Assembly: GCF_022179405.1 (NCBI RefSeq)
Contig: NZ_BPQT01000037.1
Coordinates: forward strand, 1 to 64,000
Length of the DNA: 64,000 nucleotides
Origin: Methylobacterium marchantiae
Lineage (GTDB): Bacteria > Pseudomonadota > Alphaproteobacteria > Rhizobiales > Beijerinckiaceae
Reading direction: 5' to 3'
Shown here: positions 24,823 through 32,709 of the stretch, piece after piece
Layout: each line of letters opens with the position of its first letter
Position numbering within the stretch: position 1 is the stretch's first letter
Made by a program: the position numbers and the translations under genes
The notes under the pieces: model-generated
Seen by the model: the letters and a program-made list of their open reading frames with translations, nothing else
Told to the model about the DNA's origin: nothing
The model's database searches: none

Positions 24823-26012
24823 TGACCGCTCCGGGTCGTGAAGAGTGAGAGATCGAGGGGTTTGGACTCGAGAAGCTTGGCGCCGAGGATGTGGGCCGGC
24901 CGCACGGCGGCGGCGGCGAGCTCCACGGGCCGGCGCGGAGGCAGCGGCGCGTTGACGAGGGCGGCGCTCGCCGGGATCGAGACGGACTGGGCCGAGACCG
25001 ACGAGACCCGGGCCGGCTCCGCCGGGGAGGCGGTGGCCGCCACCGACTCTCCCGTCCCGTCCGAGCGCGGGAAATAGGTCGGCGCGCTCCGCACGGGCTC
25101 GTGCGGGAGCGAGGACGCGGCCGGGGTGGATGGGGTGCCCCTGCCTTGCCACAGGCGGGCGACCCCCTCCGACATCGCACCCTGGCGCTTGTCGGTCTGG
25201 AACAGGGCCCGCAGGCCGCCGCCGTCGATGGCGGCATAGGCGGAGACGGTGTCGGGCGAGGAAGCCGGATCGATGGCGGCTCCCGCCAGGGCGGTGGGGG
25301 CGGGCCGGGAGGCGGATTGGCTGGTGGCGAGCAGCGCGTAGAGCTCGGCCGCGCCACGGGGCCGGCCGGTCCTGTCGTAGAACAGGCCGCGGTTGGCGGC
25401 GGCCGCCTCCGGCATGTCGAGGGCGGCGGCGCGGGCCGGGCTCGCCTGGGCGGTGTTGATCAGCGTCGCCGCCCCGCGCGCGCCGAGCACATGGGCGGCG
25501 TAGAGGTCGCCGCCGGTGGGCTCGCGCCCGAGGGCGGCGGTGAGGGACTCGCCGTTGCGCTGGGTCAGGGCGCCGGCCATGGTCGCGGCCACCGCCGGGT
25601 CCCGGCGCAGGTCGAGGATCGTCTGGCGCGCGGAGGCGTCCTCCACCGTGTAGGTGCCGTCGGGCCTGGCGGTGATGGCGTCGGCATAGGCGGAAAGGCC
25701 GAGCTTGGGCCCCGCATTCTTCATGGTCCCGAGCCAGGTCTGCTCGATGAACTGGAACAGGCCGGTGGCCGAGGAGGTGGCGGCCTTGGCCGACGGATCG
25801 AGGGAGGATTCGCGCTTGGCCGTGGCGAGGAGATAGTCGAACTGGGTGCCGGTGTTGCGGGCGCCGCTGCGGATCGCATCGACCACGCCGGCGGAGGCCG
25901 ATCCCGTGGAGGCGCCCGTCGACGTCCCCGTGGCCGCTCCGCCGCGCGTGCCCGCGTCCCGGCCGAGGCCGGTGTCGCGCGTGCTGGCGGGGGGTGTGGT
26001 GAACAGGAACAT
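24819..26012 (-). CDS. Lytic transglycosylase-like protein (SLT domain)
   Basis: A 397-residue protein. After a low-complexity Thr/Gly/Ser/Ala segment comes a lysozyme-like domain: LLATAKRESSLDP (Glu of the catalytic site), SSATGLFQFIEQTWL and the GGDLYAAHVLGARG block. The C-terminal half is Pro/Ala-rich and low in order. Such enzymes cut peptidoglycan to make room for envelope machinery. I start at MFLFTTPPAST (26012); an upstream ATG at 26105 exists but adds an unlikely segment. It precedes the DUF2336 gene with a 4-base overlap. No flagellar genes are near. Confidence 0.78.
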   Translation of the reverse strand: MFLFTTPPASTRDTGLGRDAGTRGGAATGTSTGASTGSASAGVVDAIRSGARNTGTQFDYLLATAKRESSLDPSAKAATSSATGLFQFIEQTWLGTMKNAGPKLGLSAYADAITARPDGTYTVEDASARQTILDLRRDPAVAATMAGALTQRNGESLTAALGREPTGGDLYAAHVLGARGAATLINTAQASPARAAALDMPEAAAANRGLFYDRTGRPRGAAELYALLATSQSASRPAPTALAGAAIDPASSPDTVSAYAAIDGGGLRALFQTDKRQGAMSEGVARLWQGRGTPSTPAASSLPHEPVRSAPTYFPRSDGTGESVAATASPAEPARVSSVSAQSVSIPASAALVNAPLPPRRPVELAAAAVRPAHILGAKLLESKPLDLSLFTTRSGQ

Positions 26013-26126
26013 GGCCGTCCGGCTGCAGGCGGACGCGATCGTCGGCCTGAGCCTCAAAGTGTTCCGATCATGGTAAACAAAGACTGAAGGACGGAGCGTG
26101 AACATGGCCCCGAAGCTGCAGAAACT

Positions 26127-27299
26127 TCAGCAGGATACGGGCGCGGCGATCCTGGCCTGACGGCCCCGGCGCAGGACCGCCAGCATGACGAGCCCGGCGC
26201 CGGCCATGGCCGCCCCGGCGAGGGGGACCGCCGGGTAGCCGAGGCCCGCATCGATCACGCCCCCGCCGACGGCGGCACCGATGGCGTTGCCGAGGTTGAA
26301 CGCGCCGATATTCATGGCCGAGGCGAGGTTGGGCGCGCCCTCAGCCTTCTCCATCACCCGCATCTGGAGCGGCGGTACCAGGGCGAAACTCGCGATGCCC
26401 CAGAGGAAGATCAGGATCGCGGCCGGCACTTCCCAGCGCACGCCCCAGGCGAAGAGGGCCAGCACCACGACGAGCCCGCCGAGGGAGGCGAACAGGGTCC
26501 CGTCCACCGAGCGGTCGGCGAAGCGCCCGCCCGCCCAATTGCCGACCGTCAGGCCGATTCCGTAGAGCACCAGCATCGCCGTCACGAACGGCGTCGCGGC
26601 ACCCGTCTCGACCCGCAGGATCGGCACGATGTAGGTGAACACCGTGAACATGGCGCTCGCCCCGAGCACCGTGAGCGCGAGGGCGGCGAGCACCGGCCCG
26701 CGCATGAGGACCCGGAGTTCGGCCCGCATGTCGCCGCCGGCCTCGACCTCCAGCTTCGGAAGGGCGAGGCGCAGCGCCAGCATGGCCACGGCCCCGACCC
26801 CGGCGATGCCCCAGAAGGCCGCGCGCCAGCCGAGCATCTCGCCGATCCAGGCCGCCAGCGGCACGCCGCCGATCGTCGCGATGGTGAGCCCGGAGAACAT
26901 CGCCGCCACGGCGGCCGCGCGGCGCTCGGGCGGCACGATGCCGGCGGCCACCACAGCGCCCACCCCGAAGAAGGCGCCGTGGTTCAGCGAGGTGACGAGG
27001 CGGGCGACCACCAGCATCGCGTAGCTGTCGGCCAGGGCCGAGAGGAGGTTGCCGAGGGTGAAGATGCCCATCAGGCCCACCAGCAGCCGCCGGCGCGGCA
27101 TCCGGGCGAAGGCCAGCGTCATCAGCGGCGCGCCGAGAAGCACCCCCATCGCGTAGGCGCTGACGATGAGGCCAGCCGCCGGGATCGAGACGTGGAGGTC
27201 GCCGGCGATGAGGGGCAGCATGCCCATCGGCGTGAATTCGGTGACGCCGATGCCGAAGGCACCGGCCGCCAGCGCCAGCAGGGGAAGGTTGATCGTCAT
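26127..27299 (-). CDS. MFS transporter, AraJ/sugar-efflux-like
   Basis: A 390-residue, 12-helix major facilitator. FGIGVTEFTPMGMLP in helix 1 is the hallmark of the AraJ/YdhP/SotB drug and arabinose exporter branch. LARMPRR-type loops between helices 2 and 3 are present (FARMPRRRLLVG). It is transcribed divergently from the LysR gene at 27399, which probably controls it. Start at MTINLPLL rather than 11 codons earlier. Confidence 0.87.
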   Translation of the reverse strand: MTINLPLLALAAGAFGIGVTEFTPMGMLPLIAGDLHVSIPAAGLIVSAYAMGVLLGAPLMTLAFARMPRRRLLVGLMGIFTLGNLLSALADSYAMLVVARLVTSLNHGAFFGVGAVVAAGIVPPERRAAAVAAMFSGLTIATIGGVPLAAWIGEMLGWRAAFWGIAGVGAVAMLALRLALPKLEVEAGGDMRAELRVLMRGPVLAALALTVLGASAMFTVFTYIVPILRVETGAATPFVTAMLVLYGIGLTVGNWAGGRFADRSVDGTLFASLGGLVVVLALFAWGVRWEVPAAILIFLWGIASFALVPPLQMRVMEKAEGAPNLASAMNIGAFNLGNAIGAAVGGGVIDAGLGYPAVPLAGAAMAGAGLVMLAVLRRGRQARIAAPVSC

Positions 27300-27398
27300 G
27301 GCTCGTGCTTTCCGTTCGTTCCGCACAAGCACATGGCGAAAACCGCGAGACCGCAGTAGTCCCGTGGCGGGACCAACATCCGTGCCCCGGGAGCATCA

Positions 27399-28352
27399 AT
27401 GCTGCGAGACAGGGTCGACCGGGCCGGCGATATGGCGATCTTCCTCGCGGTGGCGCAGGAGGGGAGCCTGTCGGCGGCCGCGCGCCGGTTCGGCCTGACG
27501 CCCTCGGCGGTGAGCCGGGTGGTGGCGCGGATCGAGGCCCGGCTCGGCGTCCGGCTCCTGGTGCGCACCACGCGCTCCCTGCGCCTGACCGCCGAGGGCG
27601 AGACCTATGGGAGGGCGGCGCGGCGCATCCTGGCCGATCTCGACGAGACCGAAGCGCAGATCGCCGATCAGGGCCGTCCGCGCGGCCGGGTGCGGGTCAG
27701 CGCGTCCATGGCCCATGGACGGCGGGTGGTGGTGCCCCTCATCGGCGACTTCGTCGCGCGCCATCCGGGGATCGTGGTGGAGATCGACCTCAGCGACGAG
27801 GTCGCCGACGTGCTCGGCGGGCGGGCCGACGTGGCGATCAGATTCGGGCCCCTCGCCGACAGCCCCCTCACCGCCCGGCGCCTGGGCGAGACCGGGCGGA
27901 TGGTCGTGGCCTCGCCCGCCTATCTCGCCCGCTCCGGTACGCCGCGCGTCCCGGCCGATCTTACCGGACACAACTGCCTCGATTTCAATTTCCGACGGAT
28001 CGAGCCGGGCTGGCCGTTCCGCGAGGAGGGCCGCGAGTCTCTCCTCGCGGTGCGGGGCAACGTCGCCGCCAACAATGGCGAGACCCTGGTCCAGCTCGCC
28101 CTGCAGGGGGTCGGCATCACCCGCGTGGGCACCTTCCACATCGCCGAGGATCTCGCCGCCGGCCGGCTCGTGCCGCTCCTGGAGGCGTACAATCCTCAGG
28201 ACCGCGAGGCGATCCATGCGGTGTTCGTCGGCGGACCGGCCATGCCCGCCCGCATCCGCGTGCTGGTGGATTTCCTCGCCGAGAGAATGGGCCGAGACCA
28301 GGCTATGGCCCGAGACCGGGCAGTTGCCGGAGACCGCGGACCGACGACATGA
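27399..28352 (+). CDS. LysR-family transcriptional regulator
   Basis: A 317-residue regulator. The N-terminal winged helix is clear (FLAVAQEGSLSAAARRFGLT, PSAVSRVVARIEARLG). A LysR substrate-binding domain runs from about 90 to 290, including VVVPLIGDFVARHPGI and FRRIEPGWPFREEG. The C-terminus ends in a short repeated segment (GRDQAMARDRAVAGDRG) built from 18-base near-repeats in the DNA. It faces away from the MFS exporter gene and likely regulates it. Confidence 0.88.
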   Translation: MLRDRVDRAGDMAIFLAVAQEGSLSAAARRFGLTPSAVSRVVARIEARLGVRLLVRTTRSLRLTAEGETYGRAARRILADLDETEAQIADQGRPRGRVRVSASMAHGRRVVVPLIGDFVARHPGIVVEIDLSDEVADVLGGRADVAIRFGPLADSPLTARRLGETGRMVVASPAYLARSGTPRVPADLTGHNCLDFNFRRIEPGWPFREEGRESLLAVRGNVAANNGETLVQLALQGVGITRVGTFHIAEDLAAGRLVPLLEAYNPQDREAIHAVFVGGPAMPARIRVLVDFLAERMGRDQAMARDRAVAGDRGPTT

Positions 28353-28401
28353 CAGGATGCATCGATCCGGCCGCATGCAGCGAGAGACAAGGGAGGCCGG
28401 C

Positions 28402-29070
28402 ATGCACGCGATCCTGATCGTCCCCGGAGAGGCGCAGGCCGTCGCGGCGGCCATGGAGAGCGGCGCGCACGCGCTCATCGTGGACGTGACGGAGGGTGCG
28501 CCGCCGATCCTCCCCACCGCCCGGAAGGCGGGCGCCCCCCTTCTCTACCTGCGCTCGCGAACCCTCGAGCGCGACCTCCCGGCGATGATGGCGGCGGCAC
28601 CGCACGGAATCGTCCTGACCGATTGCGAAAGCGCACGGGACGTCATGCGGCTCGGTGCGCGGCTCGCCGTCGAGGAGGCGATGCAGGGGCTGCCCGACGG
28701 CGCGACACGCATCCTCGCCCTGGTCGGGACGGCGAAGGGCGCGTTCGCCTTGCAGCATCTCGCGGGATCGAGCGACCGCCTCGCCGGCATCGCCTGGGAC
28801 GCCGAGGCCGTGAGGATCGAGATCGGAGCACGGACCCTCCGCAGTGGCGACGGTGGATGGATCCCGCCGCTCGCCCAGATCCGCTCGCTGGTCCGCCTCG
28901 CCGCGGCGGCGGCGAAGGTGGCCGCGATCGATGCGGCATGTCCGGCGGGGGGCGATGTCCTGCGTGAAGTCGAGGAGGCCCGCCGCGACGGGCTTCAGGC
29001 GAAGCTCGCTCTCGATCCGGATCAGGCGCGGATCGTCATGGCCTTCGACCCGGATTCCCCGGACGCCTGA
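28402..29070 (+). CDS. Degenerate CitE/HpcH-like aldolase-family protein
   Basis: A 222-residue protein with the outline of the citrate lyase beta/HpcH barrel but shorter (family usually about 270-290). I match LYLRSRTLERDLPAMMAAA to the first active strands, DCESARDVMRLG to the KxExAxD helix, ALVGTAKGAFALQHLAG to the ALIET region, and WDAEAVRIEIG to the Mg-binding GxDDL region. The usual catalytic Glu (ET) is replaced by Gly (GT), so it may be inactive. GGGAGG precedes the ATG. Function unknown. Confidence 0.6.
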   Translation: MHAILIVPGEAQAVAAAMESGAHALIVDVTEGAPPILPTARKAGAPLLYLRSRTLERDLPAMMAAAPHGIVLTDCESARDVMRLGARLAVEEAMQGLPDGATRILALVGTAKGAFALQHLAGSSDRLAGIAWDAEAVRIEIGARTLRSGDGGWIPPLAQIRSLVRLAAAAAKVAAIDAACPAGGDVLREVEEARRDGLQAKLALDPDQARIVMAFDPDSPDA

Positions 29071-29130
29071 CGCGTCCGAGGGACGATGCGGGAGAGCGTG
29101 AATCCTCGCGACAGAAGGCCGGTCCCGAGC

Positions 29131-29601
29131 CTACTCGGCGTCGTCGCCATCCTCGTCCGTCGACAGGGCCGGCGTCTCCGCCGGGGCGGGCGACCAGCGT
29201 TGCGTCTCGGGCGGGACGACATCGTGGCTGACGGGGGTCGCCGTCGGGGCGGGAGCCGCATGCGCGCCCGTATCCGCCATCATCATCGAGGCGCCCACCG
29301 AGATCAGGCCGGCGAGCGACCGGAGATCGCCCGACTGGCGCGGATCGCGCGCGATTAAAGCGGCCTCGCGCTGGAGGCGCAGGTTGCAGGCCTTGGTGGG
29401 GAGGCCGCCATCCGGCGTGCAGGCATCGTGACGGGCGCAGGCCGCATCGAGGGCGTCGATGGGCGGGAGTGGAGCGTTGTTGCCGGGTCCGCAGTAATTG
29501 CCATGGATCAGCACGGTCGGCGGACGGGTCGTCGTCTGGGCCAGGGCCGGGGTCGCGAGACCGGCGACGAGGAGGAGCGGGGCGGTGAGCTTGACGATCA
29601 T
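29131..29601 (-). CDS. Secreted phospholipase A2-like protein
   Basis: A 156-residue protein with a signal peptide (residues 1-21, ending ALA). The mature part starts with a PLA2-like calcium loop and catalytic helix: NYCGPGN (residues 35-41) and LDAACARHDACT with the His58-Asp59 pair. Cysteines at 37, 55 and 61 could form the usual disulfides. Prokaryotic PLA2 proteins cleave the sn-2 acyl chain of phospholipids. The last 60 residues are Ala/Pro-rich and probably disordered. Substrate and activity are unproven. Confidence 0.7.
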   Translation of the reverse strand: MIVKLTAPLLLVAGLATPALAQTTTRPPTVLIHGNYCGPGNNAPLPPIDALDAACARHDACTPDGGLPTKACNLRLQREAALIARDPRQSGDLRSLAGLISVGASMMMADTGAHAAPAPTATPVSHDVVPPETQRWSPAPAETPALSTDEDGDDAE

Positions 29602-29781
29602 GGTGTGTAGACCTGTGCGAGCGCCCCCTCAGGCGGTTCGCAGAAAGGAGCCGCCAAACGGCGCCTCGGGCCAATAAGGTTTCGGCCGTCCGCTTGGTTC
29701 CCTTTTTGGCACAGGCCGGGCCTTCACAACCTTCGACCGGGGCCGAGCTTGCCCCGCTCGCCGGACGACCGGCAGACGAGG

Positions 29782-30393
29782 CTACTGTCCCGCGCCGGCC
29801 GGGCGCTTCAACTCGAAACGAGCCTCGTCCGTGACGCTGAAATAGTCGAAATAGCCTCCGCGCAGGAGCGGATGCATGGCGCCGGTATCGACGCGACCCT
29901 CCTTGATGAAGGCGTCGTCGATATAGATCGACACGACCTGGCCGATCACCAGGAAGTGACTGGCCTCGCTTCCGTCCAGCGGCGTCAGCGGCACGGTCTG
30001 CAGCCACCGGCATTCGAGGGCGGCCGGCGCCTCGGCCACGCGCGGCGGGCGCACCTTGCGCGACGGGACGGGGGTCAGTCCGGCCGCGACGAACTCGCTG
30101 TCGCCGCGGGCCAGGGGCGCCGAGGTGGCGTTCATCGCGTCCCGCAGGTCGTAGGTGGCGAAGTTGCAGACGAACTCGCCGCCCTCCTCCGCGAAGGTCA
30201 TCGCATCCTTGCGGCCGGAGGAGGAGAACATCACCATGTCGGGGTCGCTGGCGACGGCGTTGAAGTAGGAATAGGGGGCCAGGTTGACCTGGCCCTGCTT
30301 GTTCATCGCGCTGATCCAGCCGATCGGCCGGGGTGCTACCAGGGCCTTCAGCGGGTTGTGCGGCAGGGTGCGGTTCTCGGAATCGTAATGCAT
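29782..30393 (-). CDS. Flavin reductase-like, FMN-binding split barrel protein
   Basis: A 203-residue protein of the flavoredoxin/FlaRed family. Key blocks are LVAPRPIGWISAMNKQGQVN, the FMN-contact YSYFNAVASDPDMVMFSS and GGEFVCNFATYDLRDAMNAT. Members reduce FMN with NAD(P)H or bind flavin for unknown redox steps. It lies 8 bases after the nitroreductase gene on the same strand and is probably co-transcribed. Confidence 0.83.
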   Translation of the reverse strand: MHYDSENRTLPHNPLKALVAPRPIGWISAMNKQGQVNLAPYSYFNAVASDPDMVMFSSSGRKDAMTFAEEGGEFVCNFATYDLRDAMNATSAPLARGDSEFVAAGLTPVPSRKVRPPRVAEAPAALECRWLQTVPLTPLDGSEASHFLVIGQVVSIYIDDAFIKEGRVDTGAMHPLLRGGYFDYFSVTDEARFELKRPAGAGQ

Positions 30394-30401
30394 GGCGCCG
30401 C

Positions 30402-30989
30402 TCAGATCCGTGTGACGATGTCGGAGAGGATCGGCCGCGGGCGGTCGCTCGGGATCTCGCGGGCACGGCCGAGATGGATGAAGCCGGCGAGTTTCTCGCG
30501 CGGGTCGAGGCCGAGCGCGTCGAGGACGCGGCGGTCATAGGCGAACCACTCGGTCAGCCAGGCGGTAGCGAAGCCGGCGGCATTGGCCGCGACGACGAGG
30601 TTCATGCACACGGCGCCGGCCGAGAGGACCTGCTCCCATTCCGGTATCTTCACGTGCGGGGCGGCGCTGGAGACCACGGCCACCACGAGCGGCGCATGGG
30701 CGAGGCGGTTCCGCTCCAGGTCGAGACGCTTGGCATCCGCCCCCGGATTGTCGGCGGCATAGGCCTCGGCGATGAGCTCGCCGACACGCAGGCGGCCGTC
30801 CCCCTCGATCACCAGGAAGCGCCAGGGGCTGAGCTTGCCGTGGTCGGGCACCCGCGAGGCGATGGTGAGGATCGCGTCGAGTTCCTCCGCGCCCGGCCCC
30901 GGACCGTCGAGGTTGATCGGCGGCACGGAGCGGCGCAGGCGCAGGAGATCGAGGGTGTCGCTGCGGGCGAGATCGGGTTTGCTGTCCAT
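30402..30989 (-). CDS. Nitroreductase family protein, YdjA-like
   Basis: A 195-residue FMN enzyme. The N-terminal RRSVPPINLDGPGPGAEEL, SRVPDHGKLSPWRFLVI and the later AGAVCMNLVVAANAAGF (dimer/FMN helix) define the YdjA-type nitroreductase. LGLDPREKLAGFIHLGR is the usual C-terminal block. It forms a two-gene unit with the flavin reductase-like gene. The rut operon in this window lacks rutE, a nitroreductase; this protein resembles YdjA more than RutE. Start at MDSKPDLARS. Confidence 0.83.
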   Translation of the reverse strand: MDSKPDLARSDTLDLLRLRRSVPPINLDGPGPGAEELDAILTIASRVPDHGKLSPWRFLVIEGDGRLRVGELIAEAYAADNPGADAKRLDLERNRLAHAPLVVAVVSSAAPHVKIPEWEQVLSAGAVCMNLVVAANAAGFATAWLTEWFAYDRRVLDALGLDPREKLAGFIHLGRAREIPSDRPRPILSDIVTRI

Positions 30990-31193
30990 GGAACCTGTTC
31001 GGCGCGAAGAGTGGACGCGAAGGGCGGAAGCGAAGGATTGGCCGCCGGGGCGGCGAGCGGCTATGTCCGAGGGAAAGGCGTGCCGATCCGGGACGTGGGG
31101 GGAAGAGCCTCGTCCCCGCAACCGTTTCGGCCTTGGAGCCGCCACGGTCCGGTTTCAAAGCGGGAGATGGCTTTCGGCAGGAACCCGTCGATC

Positions 31194-31261
31194 GCCAGGA
31201 TATCTTGACGAGCAAGACATCTTGCTGAGCAAGACGTCTTTACCAGCAAGACATGGCGCGC
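31194..31261. promoter_or_regulatory. 17-base iterated repeat
   Basis: AGCAAGAC occurs at 31211, 31228 and 31245, exactly 17 bases apart. A decayed copy starts at 31194 (11 of 17 bases match). The first full unit is AGCAAGACATCTTGCT (31211-31226), itself a perfect palindrome with a two-base centre. The second holds the palindrome AAGACGTCTT. The array sits in the 357-base gap before the two exported proteins at 31348, and upstream of the divergent nitroreductase gene. It looks like a cooperative regulator site. Confidence 0.45.
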
Positions 31262-31347
31262 GGTCCGCACCTTGGCAATCGCCGGGATGCAGGACGGACC
31301 CGCGCGGGATGGGCCCTCTCAGGACGGGTCCGCGGAGGAGACGGCGG

Positions 31348-32265
31348 ATGGGACCGGTGATGCGCGGGCTCGCGGTGACGGGAGCCGTCCTGATGGCGGC
31401 GTTGCCGGCGCGGGCGCAGGAGCGCGACCCGTTCGGCGGTCGCAACGGGCAGGGCCTGCCTTCCCCCTCGATCGTCGGGCCGCAATTGCCGAGCCCGCCC
31501 GTCGAGGGCGAGGCGCCGCTCGCCCTCTCCGCCCTGTTCGCGGGCAGCGACCAGCCGGTGCGGTCCGGCCTCGCCTGGCGCATCTACGAGGACCGGTCCG
31601 ACGGGGTGCGGCCGAACATCGTCGCCCGGTCCGAGGCGGCGGATCCGCGCTTCACCCTGGCACCGGGCAGCTACGTCGCCACTGTCACCTACGGGTTCGC
31701 CAGCGCCTCGAAGCGCATCACCATGGCGGGTACGGCGCTGAGCGACCGCCTCACCATCACCGCCGGGGCGCTCAAGCTCTCGGGCGCCATCGGCGACATG
31801 AAGATCGCCCCGGCCGACCTCGCCTTCTCGGTCTTCGTGCCCATCGGCACCAATTCGGAGGGGCGCCTCGTGCGCAGCGGCGTGAAGGCGGGCGAGATCA
31901 TCCGCCTGCCGGAGGGGACCTACCACGTGGTCTCGAATTACGGGGAGTCGAACGCGATCCAGCGCGCCGACCTCAAGGTGGAGAACGGCAAGGTCACCGA
32001 CGCGACCCTCAACCACCGGGCCGCCACCGTGACCCTCAAGCTCGTGGCCGCGCCCGGCGCCGAGGCCTTCGCCGGCACCGCCTTCAGCGTGCTGACGCCG
32101 GGCGGCGACACGATCCGCGAGGCCATCGGCGCCTTCCCGCAGGTGACCCTGGCGGAGGGCGACTACGTCCTCATCGCCCGCCATGACGGGCAGGTCTATA
32201 CCCGCGAGTTCAAGGTGGAGAGCGGCATGGACCGCGACATCGAAGTGGTGGCCAAGGCCTCGTGA
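31348..32265 (+). CDS. Exported protein with repeated beta-sandwich-like segments
   Basis: A 305-residue protein with a signal peptide (AVTGAVLMAALPARAQ, residues 10-25). The rest holds three related segments of the form L-x-P/E-G-x-Y-x-V-x-x-x-Y/H-G, at about residues 110-135 (LAPGSYVATVTYG), 190-210 (LPEGTYHVVSNYG) and 270-285 (LAEGDYVLIARHD), each followed by a strand and a charged linker. This resembles carboxypeptidase-regulatory-like domains. A second start is at 31360. It overlaps the next gene by 4 bases. Function unknown. Confidence 0.7.
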   Translation: MGPVMRGLAVTGAVLMAALPARAQERDPFGGRNGQGLPSPSIVGPQLPSPPVEGEAPLALSALFAGSDQPVRSGLAWRIYEDRSDGVRPNIVARSEAADPRFTLAPGSYVATVTYGFASASKRITMAGTALSDRLTITAGALKLSGAIGDMKIAPADLAFSVFVPIGTNSEGRLVRSGVKAGEIIRLPEGTYHVVSNYGESNAIQRADLKVENGKVTDATLNHRAATVTLKLVAAPGAEAFAGTAFSVLTPGGDTIREAIGAFPQVTLAEGDYVLIARHDGQVYTREFKVESGMDRDIEVVAKAS

Positions 32266-32657
32266 TGCGCGCGGGCCGCCTCGTCGTCTCCCTCACCCTG
32301 GCCCTTCTCGCCGCCGGGCCCGCCACGGCGCAGACCGTCACCGACGGGTCCGACGCCGCGATCGGGGCGGAGATGTCGGCTTCCGTGATGGCGCTGGTCG
32401 GCAAGGGGCTCAAGAGCCCGGCCGAGGCACGCTACGGCCGGCTGCGCCGGGGCAAGGCCGACGCCATCTGCGGCGAGGTCGACGTCACCAACCGGATGGG
32501 CGCCCATGTCGGTCCGCGCCCCTTCGTCGCCGATCCGGGAGCGGGCTTCGCCGGCATCCTGCCCGATGCCGCCGAGATCCGGCACCCGTCGAGCATGGCG
32601 CAATACCAAAGCTTCCAGCGCATTCTGGCGCTGCTTTCGGCGAATTGCGACGGCTGA
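32262..32657 (+). CDS. Exported protein, 131 residues
   Basis: The N-terminus is a clear signal peptide (VVSLTLALLAAGPATAQ). The mature part contains two cysteines (ICGEVD and SANCDG near the end), which may form a disulfide, and the segment LKSPAEARYGRLRRGKADAI. I do not recognise a family. It starts at a GTG inside the stop of the beta-sandwich gene (or the ATG 3 bases later) and is therefore translationally coupled. Confidence 0.65.
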   Translation: MMRAGRLVVSLTLALLAAGPATAQTVTDGSDAAIGAEMSASVMALVGKGLKSPAEARYGRLRRGKADAICGEVDVTNRMGAHVGPRPFVADPGAGFAGILPDAAEIRHPSSMAQYQSFQRILALLSANCDG

Positions 32658-32709
32658 GGTTCTCGTCTCTCCCGCTCTCGACTTCATCCCGAGAGGGTTG
32701 GATGGGGCG

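Noticed and set aside
31194-31261. The 17-base repeats considered as a CRISPR array
   Set aside because: There are no unique spacers between units, the repeats are too short and no cas genes are near.
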